Source: JAVXAG01 sp036660615
GTDB taxonomy: Bacteria > Bacillota > Clostridia > Peptostreptococcales > Anaerovoracaceae
Assembly: GCA_036660615.1 (NCBI GenBank)
Contig: JAVXAG010000033.1
Span: 1 to 17,023 of the forward strand
Direction: 5' to 3'
DNA: 17,023 nt
Below are positions 5,767 to 13,867 of this stretch, one piece after another; the stretch's first letter is position 1, and each line of letters begins with the position of its first letter. The notes beneath the pieces are model-generated. The model had not been told where the DNA came from. It did no database searches and saw only the letters and a list, made by a program, of their open reading frames with translations. The position numbers and the translations under genes are program-made.

Positions 5767-8700
5767 ATGCCAAAACCTGTAAAAGTAGGTAGAAAAGAAC
5801 GTATGTCTTTCTCAAAAATCAACGAAGTTGGCGAAATGCCAAACCTGATTCAGATTCAAACTGAGTCCTATGATTGGTTTATTAAGGAAGGTTTAAGCGA
5901 AGTATTCGAGGACATCTCACCTATTAGGGATTATGCGGATAATTTAATACTAGAGTTCATCGACTATTCTCTGAGCGATCCTCCAAAATATGAGCAAGAG
6001 GAATGCAAAGAGCGAGATGTGACATACGCGGCTCCATTGAAAGTAAAAGTAAGGCTTGTAAATAAGGAGACTGGTGAAGTCAAGGAACAAGAAGTATTTA
6101 TGGGAGATTTTCCGTTAATGACGGAAAAAGGGACTTTCATTTATAATGGTGCAGAAAGAGTTGTAGTAACTCAATTAGTACGTTCCCCTGGACCTTACTA
6201 CGATGTAACTGTAGACAAATCAAACAATAAGCTATATTCAACTACAGTTATTCCAAATAGAGGAGCTTGGCTTGAGTATGAGACAGATTCTAATGAGATT
6301 ATTTCTGTTAGAGTTGACCGTACAAGAAAGCAACCAGTAACTACGTTGCTGAGAGCCTTTGGATTTGGTACAGACCAAGAGATTATAGATATTTTTGGAG
6401 ATGATATTAGACTCCGAAAAACACTTGAAAAAGATGCGACAAAAGACTACGAAGCCGGATTAAAAGAAATATATAAGAAGCTAAGACCAGGAGAACCACC
6501 AACAATGGAAAGTGCCAAGTCTTTGCTAAATTCTCTATTTTTTGACGCAAAGCGTTATGATCTTGCAAAAGTAGGTAGATATAAATACAATAAAAAACTA
6601 GGGATTTCCAACAGAGTTAATGGAGCAGTTGTAGCTGAAGACGTATTTGATCCTAATACCGGTGAAATTTTAGCCGAAAAGGGAGAGAAGATATCAAGAC
6701 AACTAGCTTTCCAAATTGAAAACGCTGGTGTTCAGCATGTTTTGGTTTATGCTAAAGATGATGAAAGCACAACAACAAAAATTATCGGAAATAACTTTGT
6801 TGACCTTGACTGTTATGTAGATTTTGATATAACAGACATAAAGGTTGCAACCAAGGTTTTTTATCCTGTTCTAAAAGAAATATTAGAACAGTGCGAAACA
6901 GAAGACGAAATAAAAGCGAAGCTAGTTGAACGAAAGAACGACTTGTCGCCTAAACACATTTTAATAGAGGACGTAATTGCGTCCGTAAGTTATATTTTGA
7001 ACTTGAACTATGGCATTGGTGCAGTAGACGATATTGACCATTTGGGCAATAGAAGACTTAGAACTGTAGGAGAACTTTTACAAAATCAATTTAGAATTGG
7101 TCTTGCAAGGATGGAAAGAGTAGTAAAAGAGAGAATGACTATTCAAGATATCGAGGTAACGACTCCACAAGCACTAATGAATATTAGACCAGTAACTGCT
7201 GCAATCAAAGAGTTCTTTGGTAGTTCACAGTTATCTCAGTTTATGGACCAGAATAATCCGTTGGCAGAGCTTACTCATAAGAGAAGATTATCAGCCCTTG
7301 GACCTGGAGGCCTTTCAAGAGAAAGAGCTGGATTCGAAGTTAGAGACGTACATCAATCCCACTATGGAAGAATGTGCCCAATAGAAACTCCAGAAGGACC
7401 AAATATTGGACTTATTGGATCATTAACTACCTATGGTATTGTTGATGAATATGGTTTTATTGAGACTCCATACAGAAGAGTAGACAAGAAAACAGGAATT
7501 GTTACTAAAGATATTCATTATGTAACAGCAGACGAAGAAGAATTATTAATAATTGCACAGGCTAACGAACCACTTGATGAAAATGGGCATTTTGTTAACG
7601 CTAAAGTAGCATCTCGAGGAGCTGGTGGTGAAATCGCCTTGGTTCCTAGAGAAAATATTGACTTTATGGACGTTTCACCAAAGCAAGTAGTATCAGTAGC
7701 GACAGCAATGATTCCTTTCCTAGAAAACGACGATGCTAACAGAGCCCTAATGGGAGCCAACATGCAACGTCAGGCAGTACCACTTCTTGTAACAGAAGCG
7801 GCAATTGTCGGCACTGGTATGGAATACAAAGCAGCAAGAGACTCAGGGGTAGTTATATTAGCTAAGGCTGCTGGAACTATCGAATTTGTTGATGCAGATA
7901 AGATAACAATTAGAAGAGATGATAATAATCTCCTTGACCAATACAAATTATTAAAATTCAAGAGATCTAACCAAGGTACTTGTATTAACCAAAGACCTAT
8001 TGTTAACCATGGCGAACACGTAGAAGAAGGCGAAGTTCTTGCAGATGGTCCTTCAACTGATCTTGGTGAAATTGCACTTGGAAAGAANNNNNNNNNNNNN
8101 NNNNNNNNNNNNNNNNNNNNNNNNNNNNNNNNNNNNNNNNNNNNNNNNNNNNNNNNNNNNNNNNNNNNNNNNNNNNNNNNNNNNNNNGCTGAGGTTAGTT
8201 CATCAGACGTCTTAGTTGGTAAAGTAACACCTAAGGGTGAAACTGAATTGTCAGCTGAGGAAAGATTATTGCGTGCTATCTTTGGTGAGAAAGCGAGAGA
8301 AGTTAGAGATACTTCACTAAAAGTACCTCATGGGGAAACAGGTATAGTTGTGGACGTTAGAATTTTCTCAAGAGAAAATGGTGATGAGCTTCCACCAGGT
8401 GTAAACAAACTGGTAAGATGTTACATTGCAACAAAGAGAAAAATTAATGTTGGTGACAAAATGGCTGGAAGACATGGAAACAAGGGTGTAATTTCAAGAA
8501 TTTTACCTGAAGAAGATATGCCTTTCATGGAAAATGGTCAACCATTACAAGTAATGCTTAACCCTCTAGGCGTACCATCTCGAATGAACGTTGGACAGGT
8601 ACTTGAAGTCCACTTGGGCCTTGCGGCAAAGAAAAAGGGATGGCACATTGCAACTCCAGTATTTGACGGAGCAACAGAGAAAGACATTATCAATTTGCTT

Positions 8701-9339
8701 GACGAATGTGGTTACTCAAAGACTGGTAAATTACAACTAAGAGATGGCAGAACTGGTGAGTATTTTGATAACCCAGTAACTGTTGGATATATGTATATGT
8801 TAAAACTCCATCACCTTGTTGATGATAAGATTCATGCAAGAAGTACGGGGCCATATTCACTTGTAACACAACAACCTTTAGGTGGTAAAGCTCAATTTGG
8901 TGGTCAGCGTTTCGGAGAGATGGAAGTATGGGCACTTGAAGCATATGGTGCAGCATACACATTACAAGAAATTTTGACAGTGAAATCCGATGATATAGTG
9001 GGAAGAGTAAAAACTTACGAAGCTATTGTAAAGGGAGAAAACATTCCTGAACCAGGAATTCCTGAATCATTTAAGGTATTAATTAAAGAAATGCAAAGTT
9101 TAGGACTCGATGTAAAAGTATTGACTGAAGACAACGAGGAAGTTCAGATAAAAGAAGTCGCAGAGTATGATGACGTTGCAGGCATCGATGGATTAATGGA
9201 TGTTGAAGCTGAATTAGAAAGCGAAGAACAATTACTAAAAGAAGGATTCATCGAAGAATTATTAGATGAAGACGAAGACGATTTTGCAGATGAAAATGAA
9301 GATCTTAGCTTTGAAGGAAACTTCAAAGATGAGTTATAG
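5767..9339 (+). CDS. rpoB: DNA-directed RNA polymerase subunit beta (internal assembly gap)
   Basis: This is the beta subunit of core RNA polymerase. I choose the ATG at 5767 (MPKPVKVGRKERMSF) because AAGGAG (5753-5758) is 8 nt upstream; the in-frame GTG at 5758 overlaps that site. The rifampicin region is intact and wild type: residues 486-512 run SSQLSQFMDQ through HKRRLSALG, with D494, H504 and S509 matching E. coli D516, H526 and S531. Further marks are CPIETPEGPNIGLIGSL, the KMAGRHGNKGVIS segment with active-site lysines and histidine, and GGQRFGEMEVWALEAYGAAYTLQE near the C-terminus (part of it at about 1050). The last ~60 residues are very acidic. The 100 N at 8088-8187 replace conserved sequence; reading frame is kept across them, but the real gap should be longer. 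Expected true length is about 1230 residues. Confidence 0.97.
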   Translation: MPKPVKVGRKERMSFSKINEVGEMPNLIQIQTESYDWFIKEGLSEVFEDISPIRDYADNLILEFIDYSLSDPPKYEQEECKERDVTYAAPLKVKVRLVNKETGEVKEQEVFMGDFPLMTEKGTFIYNGAERVVVTQLVRSPGPYYDVTVDKSNNKLYSTTVIPNRGAWLEYETDSNEIISVRVDRTRKQPVTTLLRAFGFGTDQEIIDIFGDDIRLRKTLEKDATKDYEAGLKEIYKKLRPGEPPTMESAKSLLNSLFFDAKRYDLAKVGRYKYNKKLGISNRVNGAVVAEDVFDPNTGEILAEKGEKISRQLAFQIENAGVQHVLVYAKDDESTTTKIIGNNFVDLDCYVDFDITDIKVATKVFYPVLKEILEQCETEDEIKAKLVERKNDLSPKHILIEDVIASVSYILNLNYGIGAVDDIDHLGNRRLRTVGELLQNQFRIGLARMERVVKERMTIQDIEVTTPQALMNIRPVTAAIKEFFGSSQLSQFMDQNNPLAELTHKRRLSALGPGGLSRERAGFEVRDVHQSHYGRMCPIETPEGPNIGLIGSLTTYGIVDEYGFIETPYRRVDKKTGIVTKDIHYVTADEEELLIIAQANEPLDENGHFVNAKVASRGAGGEIALVPRENIDFMDVSPKQVVSVATAMIPFLENDDANRALMGANMQRQAVPLLVTEAAIVGTGMEYKAARDSGVVILAKAAGTIEFVDADKITIRRDDNNLLDQYKLLKFKRSNQGTCINQRPIVNHGEHVEEGEVLADGPSTDLGEIALGKXXXXXXXXXXXXXXXXXXXXXXXXXXXXXXXXXXAEVSSSDVLVGKVTPKGETELSAEERLLRAIFGEKAREVRDTSLKVPHGETGIVVDVRIFSRENGDELPPGVNKLVRCYIATKRKINVGDKMAGRHGNKGVISRILPEEDMPFMENGQPLQVMLNPLGVPSRMNVGQVLEVHLGLAAKKKGWHIATPVFDGATEKDIINLLDECGYSKTGKLQLRDGRTGEYFDNPVTVGYMYMLKLHHLVDDKIHARSTGPYSLVTQQPLGGKAQFGGQRFGEMEVWALEAYGAAYTLQEILTVKSDDIVGRVKTYEAIVKGENIPEPGIPESFKVLIKEMQSLGLDVKVLTEDNEEVQIKEVAEYDDVAGIDGLMDVEAELESEEQLLKEGFIEELLDEDEDDFADENEDLSFEGNFKDEL
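8088..8187. other. Assembly gap (100 N) inside rpoB
   Basis: Exactly 100 N, a standard scaffold placeholder. The flanking protein reads EIALGK before the gap and AEVSSSDVLVGKVTPKGE after it. In other bacterial RpoB proteins about 75 residues lie between these points (including the GYNYEDAI and RDTKLGPEEIT motifs), so roughly 226 nt are missing. The flanks do not repeat each other. Confidence 0.95.
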
Positions 9340-9342
9340 GAA

Positions 9343-9358
9343 GGGGGAGGAACTCCTT
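9343..9358 (+). promoter_or_regulatory. Ribosome-binding site of rpoC inside a small hairpin
   Basis: GGGGGAGG (9343-9350) is the ribosome-binding site that fixes the TTG start of rpoC. GGAG (9346-9349) can pair with CTCC (9353-9356) around the triloop GAA, extended by two G-U pairs (9344-9345 with 9357-9358). The pairing would cover both the binding site and part of the start codon. The rpoB stop codon lies only a few bases upstream (9337-9339), so a ribosome finishing rpoB would open it. Confidence 0.5.
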
Positions 9359-12300
9359 GAGCGAAAACAATAACAACAACTATGAATTAAACAATTTTGA
9401 GTCATTACAAATCAATTTGGCATCAACAGAGAAAATCCTTGAGTGGTCACATGGTGAGGTAACAAAGCCAGAGACAATCAACTATAGAACTTTGAAGCCA
9501 GAAAAAGATGGTTTATTTTGCGAGAAGATTTTTGGGCCTATGAAGGACTGGGAATGTCATTGCGGAAAATATAAAAGAATCAGATATAAGGGTATCGTTT
9601 GTGACCGTTGCGGTGTTGAAGTAACAAAAGCGAAGGTTAGAAGAGAGAGAATGGGACATATACAATTAGCAGCCCCAGTTTCACATATTTGGTACTTTAA
9701 AGGGATTCCGTCAAGAATGGGATTGATTCTTGACATCACTCCTAGAAACTTAGAAAAAGTTCTTTATTTTGCAGCATATATCGTAACCGATCCTGGAGAA
9801 TCCAGCCTTGGCTATAAAGAAATTTTGACAGAACAGCAATATAGAGAAACAAAAGAACAATATGGAAGTACATTTAAGGCAGCTATGGGTGCTGAAGCAG
9901 TCAGAGAACTTTTGTCTCAGATTGATTTGGAAGCTCTTTCAGATGACCTTAGAGAAAAATTAAAAGATGCTAGCGGACAGAAGAAAATAAGAATCGTTAG
10001 AAGACTTGAGGTTGTTGAAGCTCTTAGACTTTCACACAACAAGCCTGAATGGATGGTTCTTGAAGTTATCCCTGTAATTCCACCAGACTTAAGACCTATG
10101 GTACAACTGGACGGTGGTAGGTTTGCGACTTCTGACCTAAATGACTTATATAGAAGAGTAATAAACAGAAATAATAGATTGAACAGATTATTAGAACTTG
10201 GAGCACCTGATATCATTGTAAGAAATGAGAAAAGAATGTTACAAGAAGCAGTAGACTCATTGATAGATAACGGAAGAAGAGGCAGACCTGTAACTGGGCC
10301 TGGTTCAAGACCGTTAAAATCACTGTCAGACATGCTAAAAGGTAAGCAAGGTAGATTTAGACAGAACTTACTTGGAAAGCGTGTTGACTACTCTGGACGT
10401 TCAGTAATCGTAGTAGGACCAGAACTAAAATTCTACCAATGTGGACTTCCTAAGAAGATGGCACTAGAACTCTTTAAACCTTTTATCATGAAAGAATTGG
10501 TAGCAGGTGGATATGCACATAATATCAAGAGTGCAAAGAGAATGGTAGAAAAAGTAAAACCAGAAGTTTGGGACGTTTTGGAAGGTGTTATTAAAGAACA
10601 TCCAGTAATGCTAAACCGTGCGCCTACTCTTCATAGATTAGGTATTCAAGCTTTTGAACCAGTGCTAGTAGAGGGCAAGGCAATCAAACTTCACCCACTT
10701 GCATGTACTGCGTTTAATGCTGACTTTGACGGTGACCAGATGGCTGTTCACGTACCACTTTCAGTAGAAGCACAAGCAGAAGCAAGATTTTTGATGCTTT
10801 CTGTAAACAATATTTTGGCGCCAAAAGATGGCTCTCCAATTACTACGCCTACACAGGATATGATTTTGGGAAGTTACTATTTGACTCATCCAGGAATTGT
10901 TGAGAGAAGTACAGCAGCAGAAAAAGGTGATGGAAAAGTATTTACTAACATTGATGAAATGCTTATGGCATATCAAAACCACGTTGTTGGTATTCATGCA
11001 AGAGTCAAAGTTAGAATGTATATTGATGGCGATACAAGGGGAAAACTAGTTGAGTCAACTGTTGGAAGATTTATCTTTAATCAGGAAATCCCACAGGACT
11101 TAGGATATGTAGACAGAACTGTTGATCCATATTCACTAGAGGTTGACTTCTTGTGCGACAAGAAAAAACTTGCTCAAATTATAGATAAATGTTATAGAGT
11201 ACATGGAAATACAGGAACAGCTATTATGCTAGACTATATCAAGGATACTGGGTATCATTATTCTACAAAAGCAGCAGTTTCAATTAGTATTTCTGACATG
11301 GAAATTCCTGAAGCAAAGGCAAGTATTATTGCAGCTTCAGAAAAAGAAGTAGATAAGTACGAAAAAGCATATAGAATGGGTATGATGTCAAATCAAGAAA
11401 GATATGACAAAGTAATTGAAATATGGAGTAAAACTACTGAAGATGTAGCAGATGCGTTAATGAGTTCATTGGATCCACTAAACAATCTGTTCATCATGGC
11501 CAACTCAGGTGCCAGAGGTAGTAAGAACCAGATTAGACAAATCGGTGGTATGCGTGGACTTATGGCTAATGCTACAGGTAAAACTGTGGAAATTCCAATC
11601 AAGGCAAACTTCCGTGAAGGACTTTCAGTATTAGAGTACTTTATTTCATCAAATGGAGCTAGAAAAGGTCTTGCCGATACTGCTCTAAGAACAGCCGACT
11701 CAGGTTATTTGACAAGAAGACTTGTTGACGTATCACATAACGTAATCGTAAGAGAAATGGATTGTGGAACTGATGAAGGTGTTGAAGTAATGGCATTCAC
11801 TGATGGCAAGGAAATAATCGAGCCATTGAGACAACGTATTTCAGGCAGAATTGCATTGATAGATATTGCTGATCCACAAACTGGTGAAGTGATTGTAGAA
11901 CAAAACCAAGAAATTTCAGAAGCCGCAGCAGAGCGAATTGAAGATTCTGGTATTGAATCAGTTGCAATTAGATCGGTAATGACTTGCCATAGCAGAACAG
12001 GTATATGTGCAAAATGTTACGGAAGAAATCTTGCTACAGGCGAAGGCGTAAACATTGGTGAAGCAGTTGGTATTACCGCGGCTCAATCAATCGGTGAGCC
12101 AGGTACACAGCTAACAATGAGAACATTCCATACTGGTGGAGTAGCCGGAAGTGATATCACTCATGGTCTTCCTAGAGTTGAGGAACTATTTGAAGCTAGA
12201 AAACCAAAAGGTCTTGCTGAGATATGTGAGTTTGATGGTACAGTTGTATCAATTGAAACAAGAACAGACAACAAAACTGAGGTTACAATTAGAGGTGAAG

Positions 12301-13043
12301 AAGAAACTGCATATGTAATACCTTACGGAGCACGTATTAACGTAAAAGTAGGAGATTACTTGTATGCCGGTGGACAAATCACTCGTGGACCACTAAATCC
12401 ACATGATATTTTAAGACTTAACGGCGTTGAGGGTGTATACCAGTACTTACTAAAAGAAGTACAGCGTGTATACAAACAACAAGGTGTAGATATTAATGAT
12501 AAGCACGTTGAAGTAATCGTAAGCCAGATGTTATCAAAGTACAAAATTGAAGACGCTGGTGATACAACCCTACTTCCAGGTGGATTATATGGTAAATTCG
12601 AACTTGACGAAGCAAACGAAGTGGCTTTAGCAGCTGATGGAGAAATTGCAGTGTCAAAAAGAGTATTACTTGGTATCACAAAGGCATCTCTAGCAACAAG
12701 TTCATTCTTGTCAGCGGCATCATTCCAAGAAACTACTAGAGTTTTAACAGATGCAGCTATAAAAGGCAAAAACGATAAGTTGTTAGGATTAAAAGAAAAT
12801 GTTATTATCGGTAAGTTAATTCCTGCCGGTACTGGTATGAAACGATACAAGAACATAGGTCTTGATTATGGTGTAAATACCGAATATATGGAATCTTATT
12901 CAAATAAGCCTAGCGAAGATGAAGAAGAGGAAGAAATCACTGAAACTCAGGTAGAAGAAATTGTGACAGTTGAAGAAATGGATGATGTAAAAGTTGTCCT
13001 AAATGACAAAATAGAAGAACCTGATTTTATAGAGGTGGAATAG
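9357..13043 (+). CDS. rpoC: DNA-directed RNA polymerase subunit beta'
   Basis: Beta' holds the catalytic magnesium site of RNA polymerase. The start is a TTG at 9357 with GGGGGAGG 6 nt upstream; no in-frame ATG gives a complete N-terminus, and YELNNFESLQI (9-19) matches the usual start of the family. The N-terminal zinc ribbon has C67, C69, C82 and C85. The rudder and bridge regions follow, with LLGKRVDYSGRSVI at 338-351. The catalytic NADFDGDQM is at 454-462, with Asp456, 458 and 460. The second zinc site uses C803, C877, C884 and C887. At 1228 residues it is a typical Firmicutes length without large insertions. The last ~45 residues are strongly acidic and probably disordered. It follows rpoB by 17 bp and is probably translationally coupled to it. 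Confidence 0.97.
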   Translation: MSENNNNNYELNNFESLQINLASTEKILEWSHGEVTKPETINYRTLKPEKDGLFCEKIFGPMKDWECHCGKYKRIRYKGIVCDRCGVEVTKAKVRRERMGHIQLAAPVSHIWYFKGIPSRMGLILDITPRNLEKVLYFAAYIVTDPGESSLGYKEILTEQQYRETKEQYGSTFKAAMGAEAVRELLSQIDLEALSDDLREKLKDASGQKKIRIVRRLEVVEALRLSHNKPEWMVLEVIPVIPPDLRPMVQLDGGRFATSDLNDLYRRVINRNNRLNRLLELGAPDIIVRNEKRMLQEAVDSLIDNGRRGRPVTGPGSRPLKSLSDMLKGKQGRFRQNLLGKRVDYSGRSVIVVGPELKFYQCGLPKKMALELFKPFIMKELVAGGYAHNIKSAKRMVEKVKPEVWDVLEGVIKEHPVMLNRAPTLHRLGIQAFEPVLVEGKAIKLHPLACTAFNADFDGDQMAVHVPLSVEAQAEARFLMLSVNNILAPKDGSPITTPTQDMILGSYYLTHPGIVERSTAAEKGDGKVFTNIDEMLMAYQNHVVGIHARVKVRMYIDGDTRGKLVESTVGRFIFNQEIPQDLGYVDRTVDPYSLEVDFLCDKKKLAQIIDKCYRVHGNTGTAIMLDYIKDTGYHYSTKAAVSISISDMEIPEAKASIIAASEKEVDKYEKAYRMGMMSNQERYDKVIEIWSKTTEDVADALMSSLDPLNNLFIMANSGARGSKNQIRQIGGMRGLMANATGKTVEIPIKANFREGLSVLEYFISSNGARKGLADTALRTADSGYLTRRLVDVSHNVIVREMDCGTDEGVEVMAFTDGKEIIEPLRQRISGRIALIDIADPQTGEVIVEQNQEISEAAAERIEDSGIESVAIRSVMTCHSRTGICAKCYGRNLATGEGVNIGEAVGITAAQSIGEPGTQLTMRTFHTGGVAGSDITHGLPRVEELFEARKPKGLAEICEFDGTVVSIETRTDNKTEVTIRGEEETAYVIPYGARINVKVGDYLYAGGQITRGPLNPHDILRLNGVEGVYQYLLKEVQRVYKQQGVDINDKHVEVIVSQMLSKYKIEDAGDTTLLPGGLYGKFELDEANEVALAADGEIAVSKRVLLGITKASLATSSFLSAASFQETTRVLTDAAIKGKNDKLLGLKENVIIGKLIPAGTGMKRYKNIGLDYGVNTEYMESYSNKPSEDEEEEEITETQVEEIVTVEEMDDVKVVLNDKIEEPDFIEVE

Positions 13044-13050
13044 AATAACA

Positions 13051-13080
13051 TTGACAATACCTATATAAACATGATAAAAT
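13051..13080 (+). promoter_or_regulatory. Promoter upstream of the rpsL (str) operon
   Basis: A perfect -35 TTGACA (13051-13056) is 18 bp from a -10 TAAAAT (13075-13080) preceded by an extended -10 TGA (13072-13074). It begins only 7 bp after the rpoC stop. It should start transcription of rpsL-rpsG-fusA-tuf around 13087, upstream of the hairpin at 13103. Confidence 0.82.
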
Positions 13081-13102
13081 TACTATTGGTTTTGAGTTAA
13101 TT

Positions 13103-13134
13103 TGGCCCTATTTTTCAAAGATTAGGGCTATTTT
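13103..13134 (+). terminator. Terminator-like hairpin between the str promoter and rpsL
   Basis: TGGCCCTA (13103-13110) pairs with TAGGGCTA (13123-13130), with one G-U pair, and is followed by TTTT (13131-13134). The loop is 12 nt. It could simply end rpoBC transcripts, but it lies downstream of the promoter at 13051-13080, so the str operon transcript must also pass it. That placement fits an attenuator in the rpsL leader. I see only a weak competing stem, TTTGA (13091-13095) with TCAAA (13115-13119). Confidence 0.7.
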
Positions 13135-13174
13135 ATCTGAAAATATATTTACTTTTGTATGAAAGGAGAAAAAA

Positions 13175-13591
13175 ATGCCTACAATTAACCAATTAGTTCG
13201 CGACGGCAGAACACGTGCTGTAAGAAAGTCAACAGCTCCTGCTCTTGGAAAAGCAATGAATTCCATCAGAAGAGTAACGACTGACACAAACTCACCTCAA
13301 AAAAGAGGCGTATGTACTTCAGTAAAGACAGTAACACCAAAGAAGCCTAATTCAGCTTTGAGGAAAGTTGCAAGAGTACGTTTAACTAACGGTATCGAAG
13401 TAACTGCTTACATCCCTGGTATTGGTCACAACCTACAAGAACATAGTGTTGTACTAATCAGAGGTGGAAGAGTTAAGGACCTTCCAGGTGTAAGATATCA
13501 CATCGTTAGAGGAACTCTTGACGCAGCTGGCGTAGCAAACAGAGGTCAGAGCCGTTCAAAATACGGTGCTAAGAGACCTAAAAAGAAATAA
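13175..13591 (+). CDS. rpsL: 30S ribosomal protein S12
   Basis: S12 sits at the decoding centre of the 30S subunit and affects accuracy and streptomycin response. The 138-residue protein has the basic N-terminus MPTINQLVRDGR, PQKRGVCTSV at 41-50, TPKKPNSALRKV at 54-65, GHNLQEHSVVLIRGGRVKDLPG at 84-105 (in part) and a basic tail. It is about 13 residues longer than the E. coli protein before PQKRGVC, as is usual in Firmicutes. K56 and K101 correspond to the two lysines most often changed in streptomycin resistance; both are wild type. The start follows AAAGGAG at 13162-13168. Many Firmicutes have an L7Ae-like gene between rpoC and rpsL; none fits in the 131-bp spacer here. Confidence 0.97.
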   Translation: MPTINQLVRDGRTRAVRKSTAPALGKAMNSIRRVTTDTNSPQKRGVCTSVKTVTPKKPNSALRKVARVRLTNGIEVTAYIPGIGHNLQEHSVVLIRGGRVKDLPGVRYHIVRGTLDAAGVANRGQSRSKYGAKRPKKK

Positions 13592-13867
13592 TGAAATTAT
13601 CGGGAATGTAAAGAGCCCTTAATATATATATAAATAAATATATTGAGCGCCGCGGCTTCCTTATTGTAAGGTTGTCGAGTACCCCCGTAACAGACTGCAT
13701 AACCAATTTAAATTGCCGGGTTGTGTAGAGTAATCTTTTGTTAGTAGCAAGAGGTGAAGAGAGATGTGCAATTTAGAAGTTATAACTTGAAATTAATTGT
13801 GCAGGTAGTTTTGAACAGTACTAATGTAAAGCGTTGTATCTAGTCAAAAAATGTATTGCAGAAAGAA
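13592..13867 (+). other. Long non-coding part of the rpsL-rpsG spacer with hairpins
   Basis: No gene is visible. The stretch is rich in possible RNA structure: CTTAATAT (13618-13625) with ATATTGAG (13640-13647, one G-U pair); the 8-bp palindrome GCCGCGGC (13649-13656); CCTTA (13659-13663) with TAAGG (13667-13671); CATAACC (13698-13704) with GGTTGTG (13719-13725), whose interior begins the palindrome CAATTTAAATTG; and the 12-bp palindrome AAGTTATAACTT (13777-13788). None has a proper T-run, so I do not call a terminator. I do not recognise a known riboswitch or r-protein leader. It could be an uncharacterised structured RNA or degenerate repeat DNA. Confidence 0.4.

Noticed and set aside
12356..12856. 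166-residue minus-strand frame inside rpoC
   Set aside because: It is a shadow of the rpoC reading frame with no independent support.
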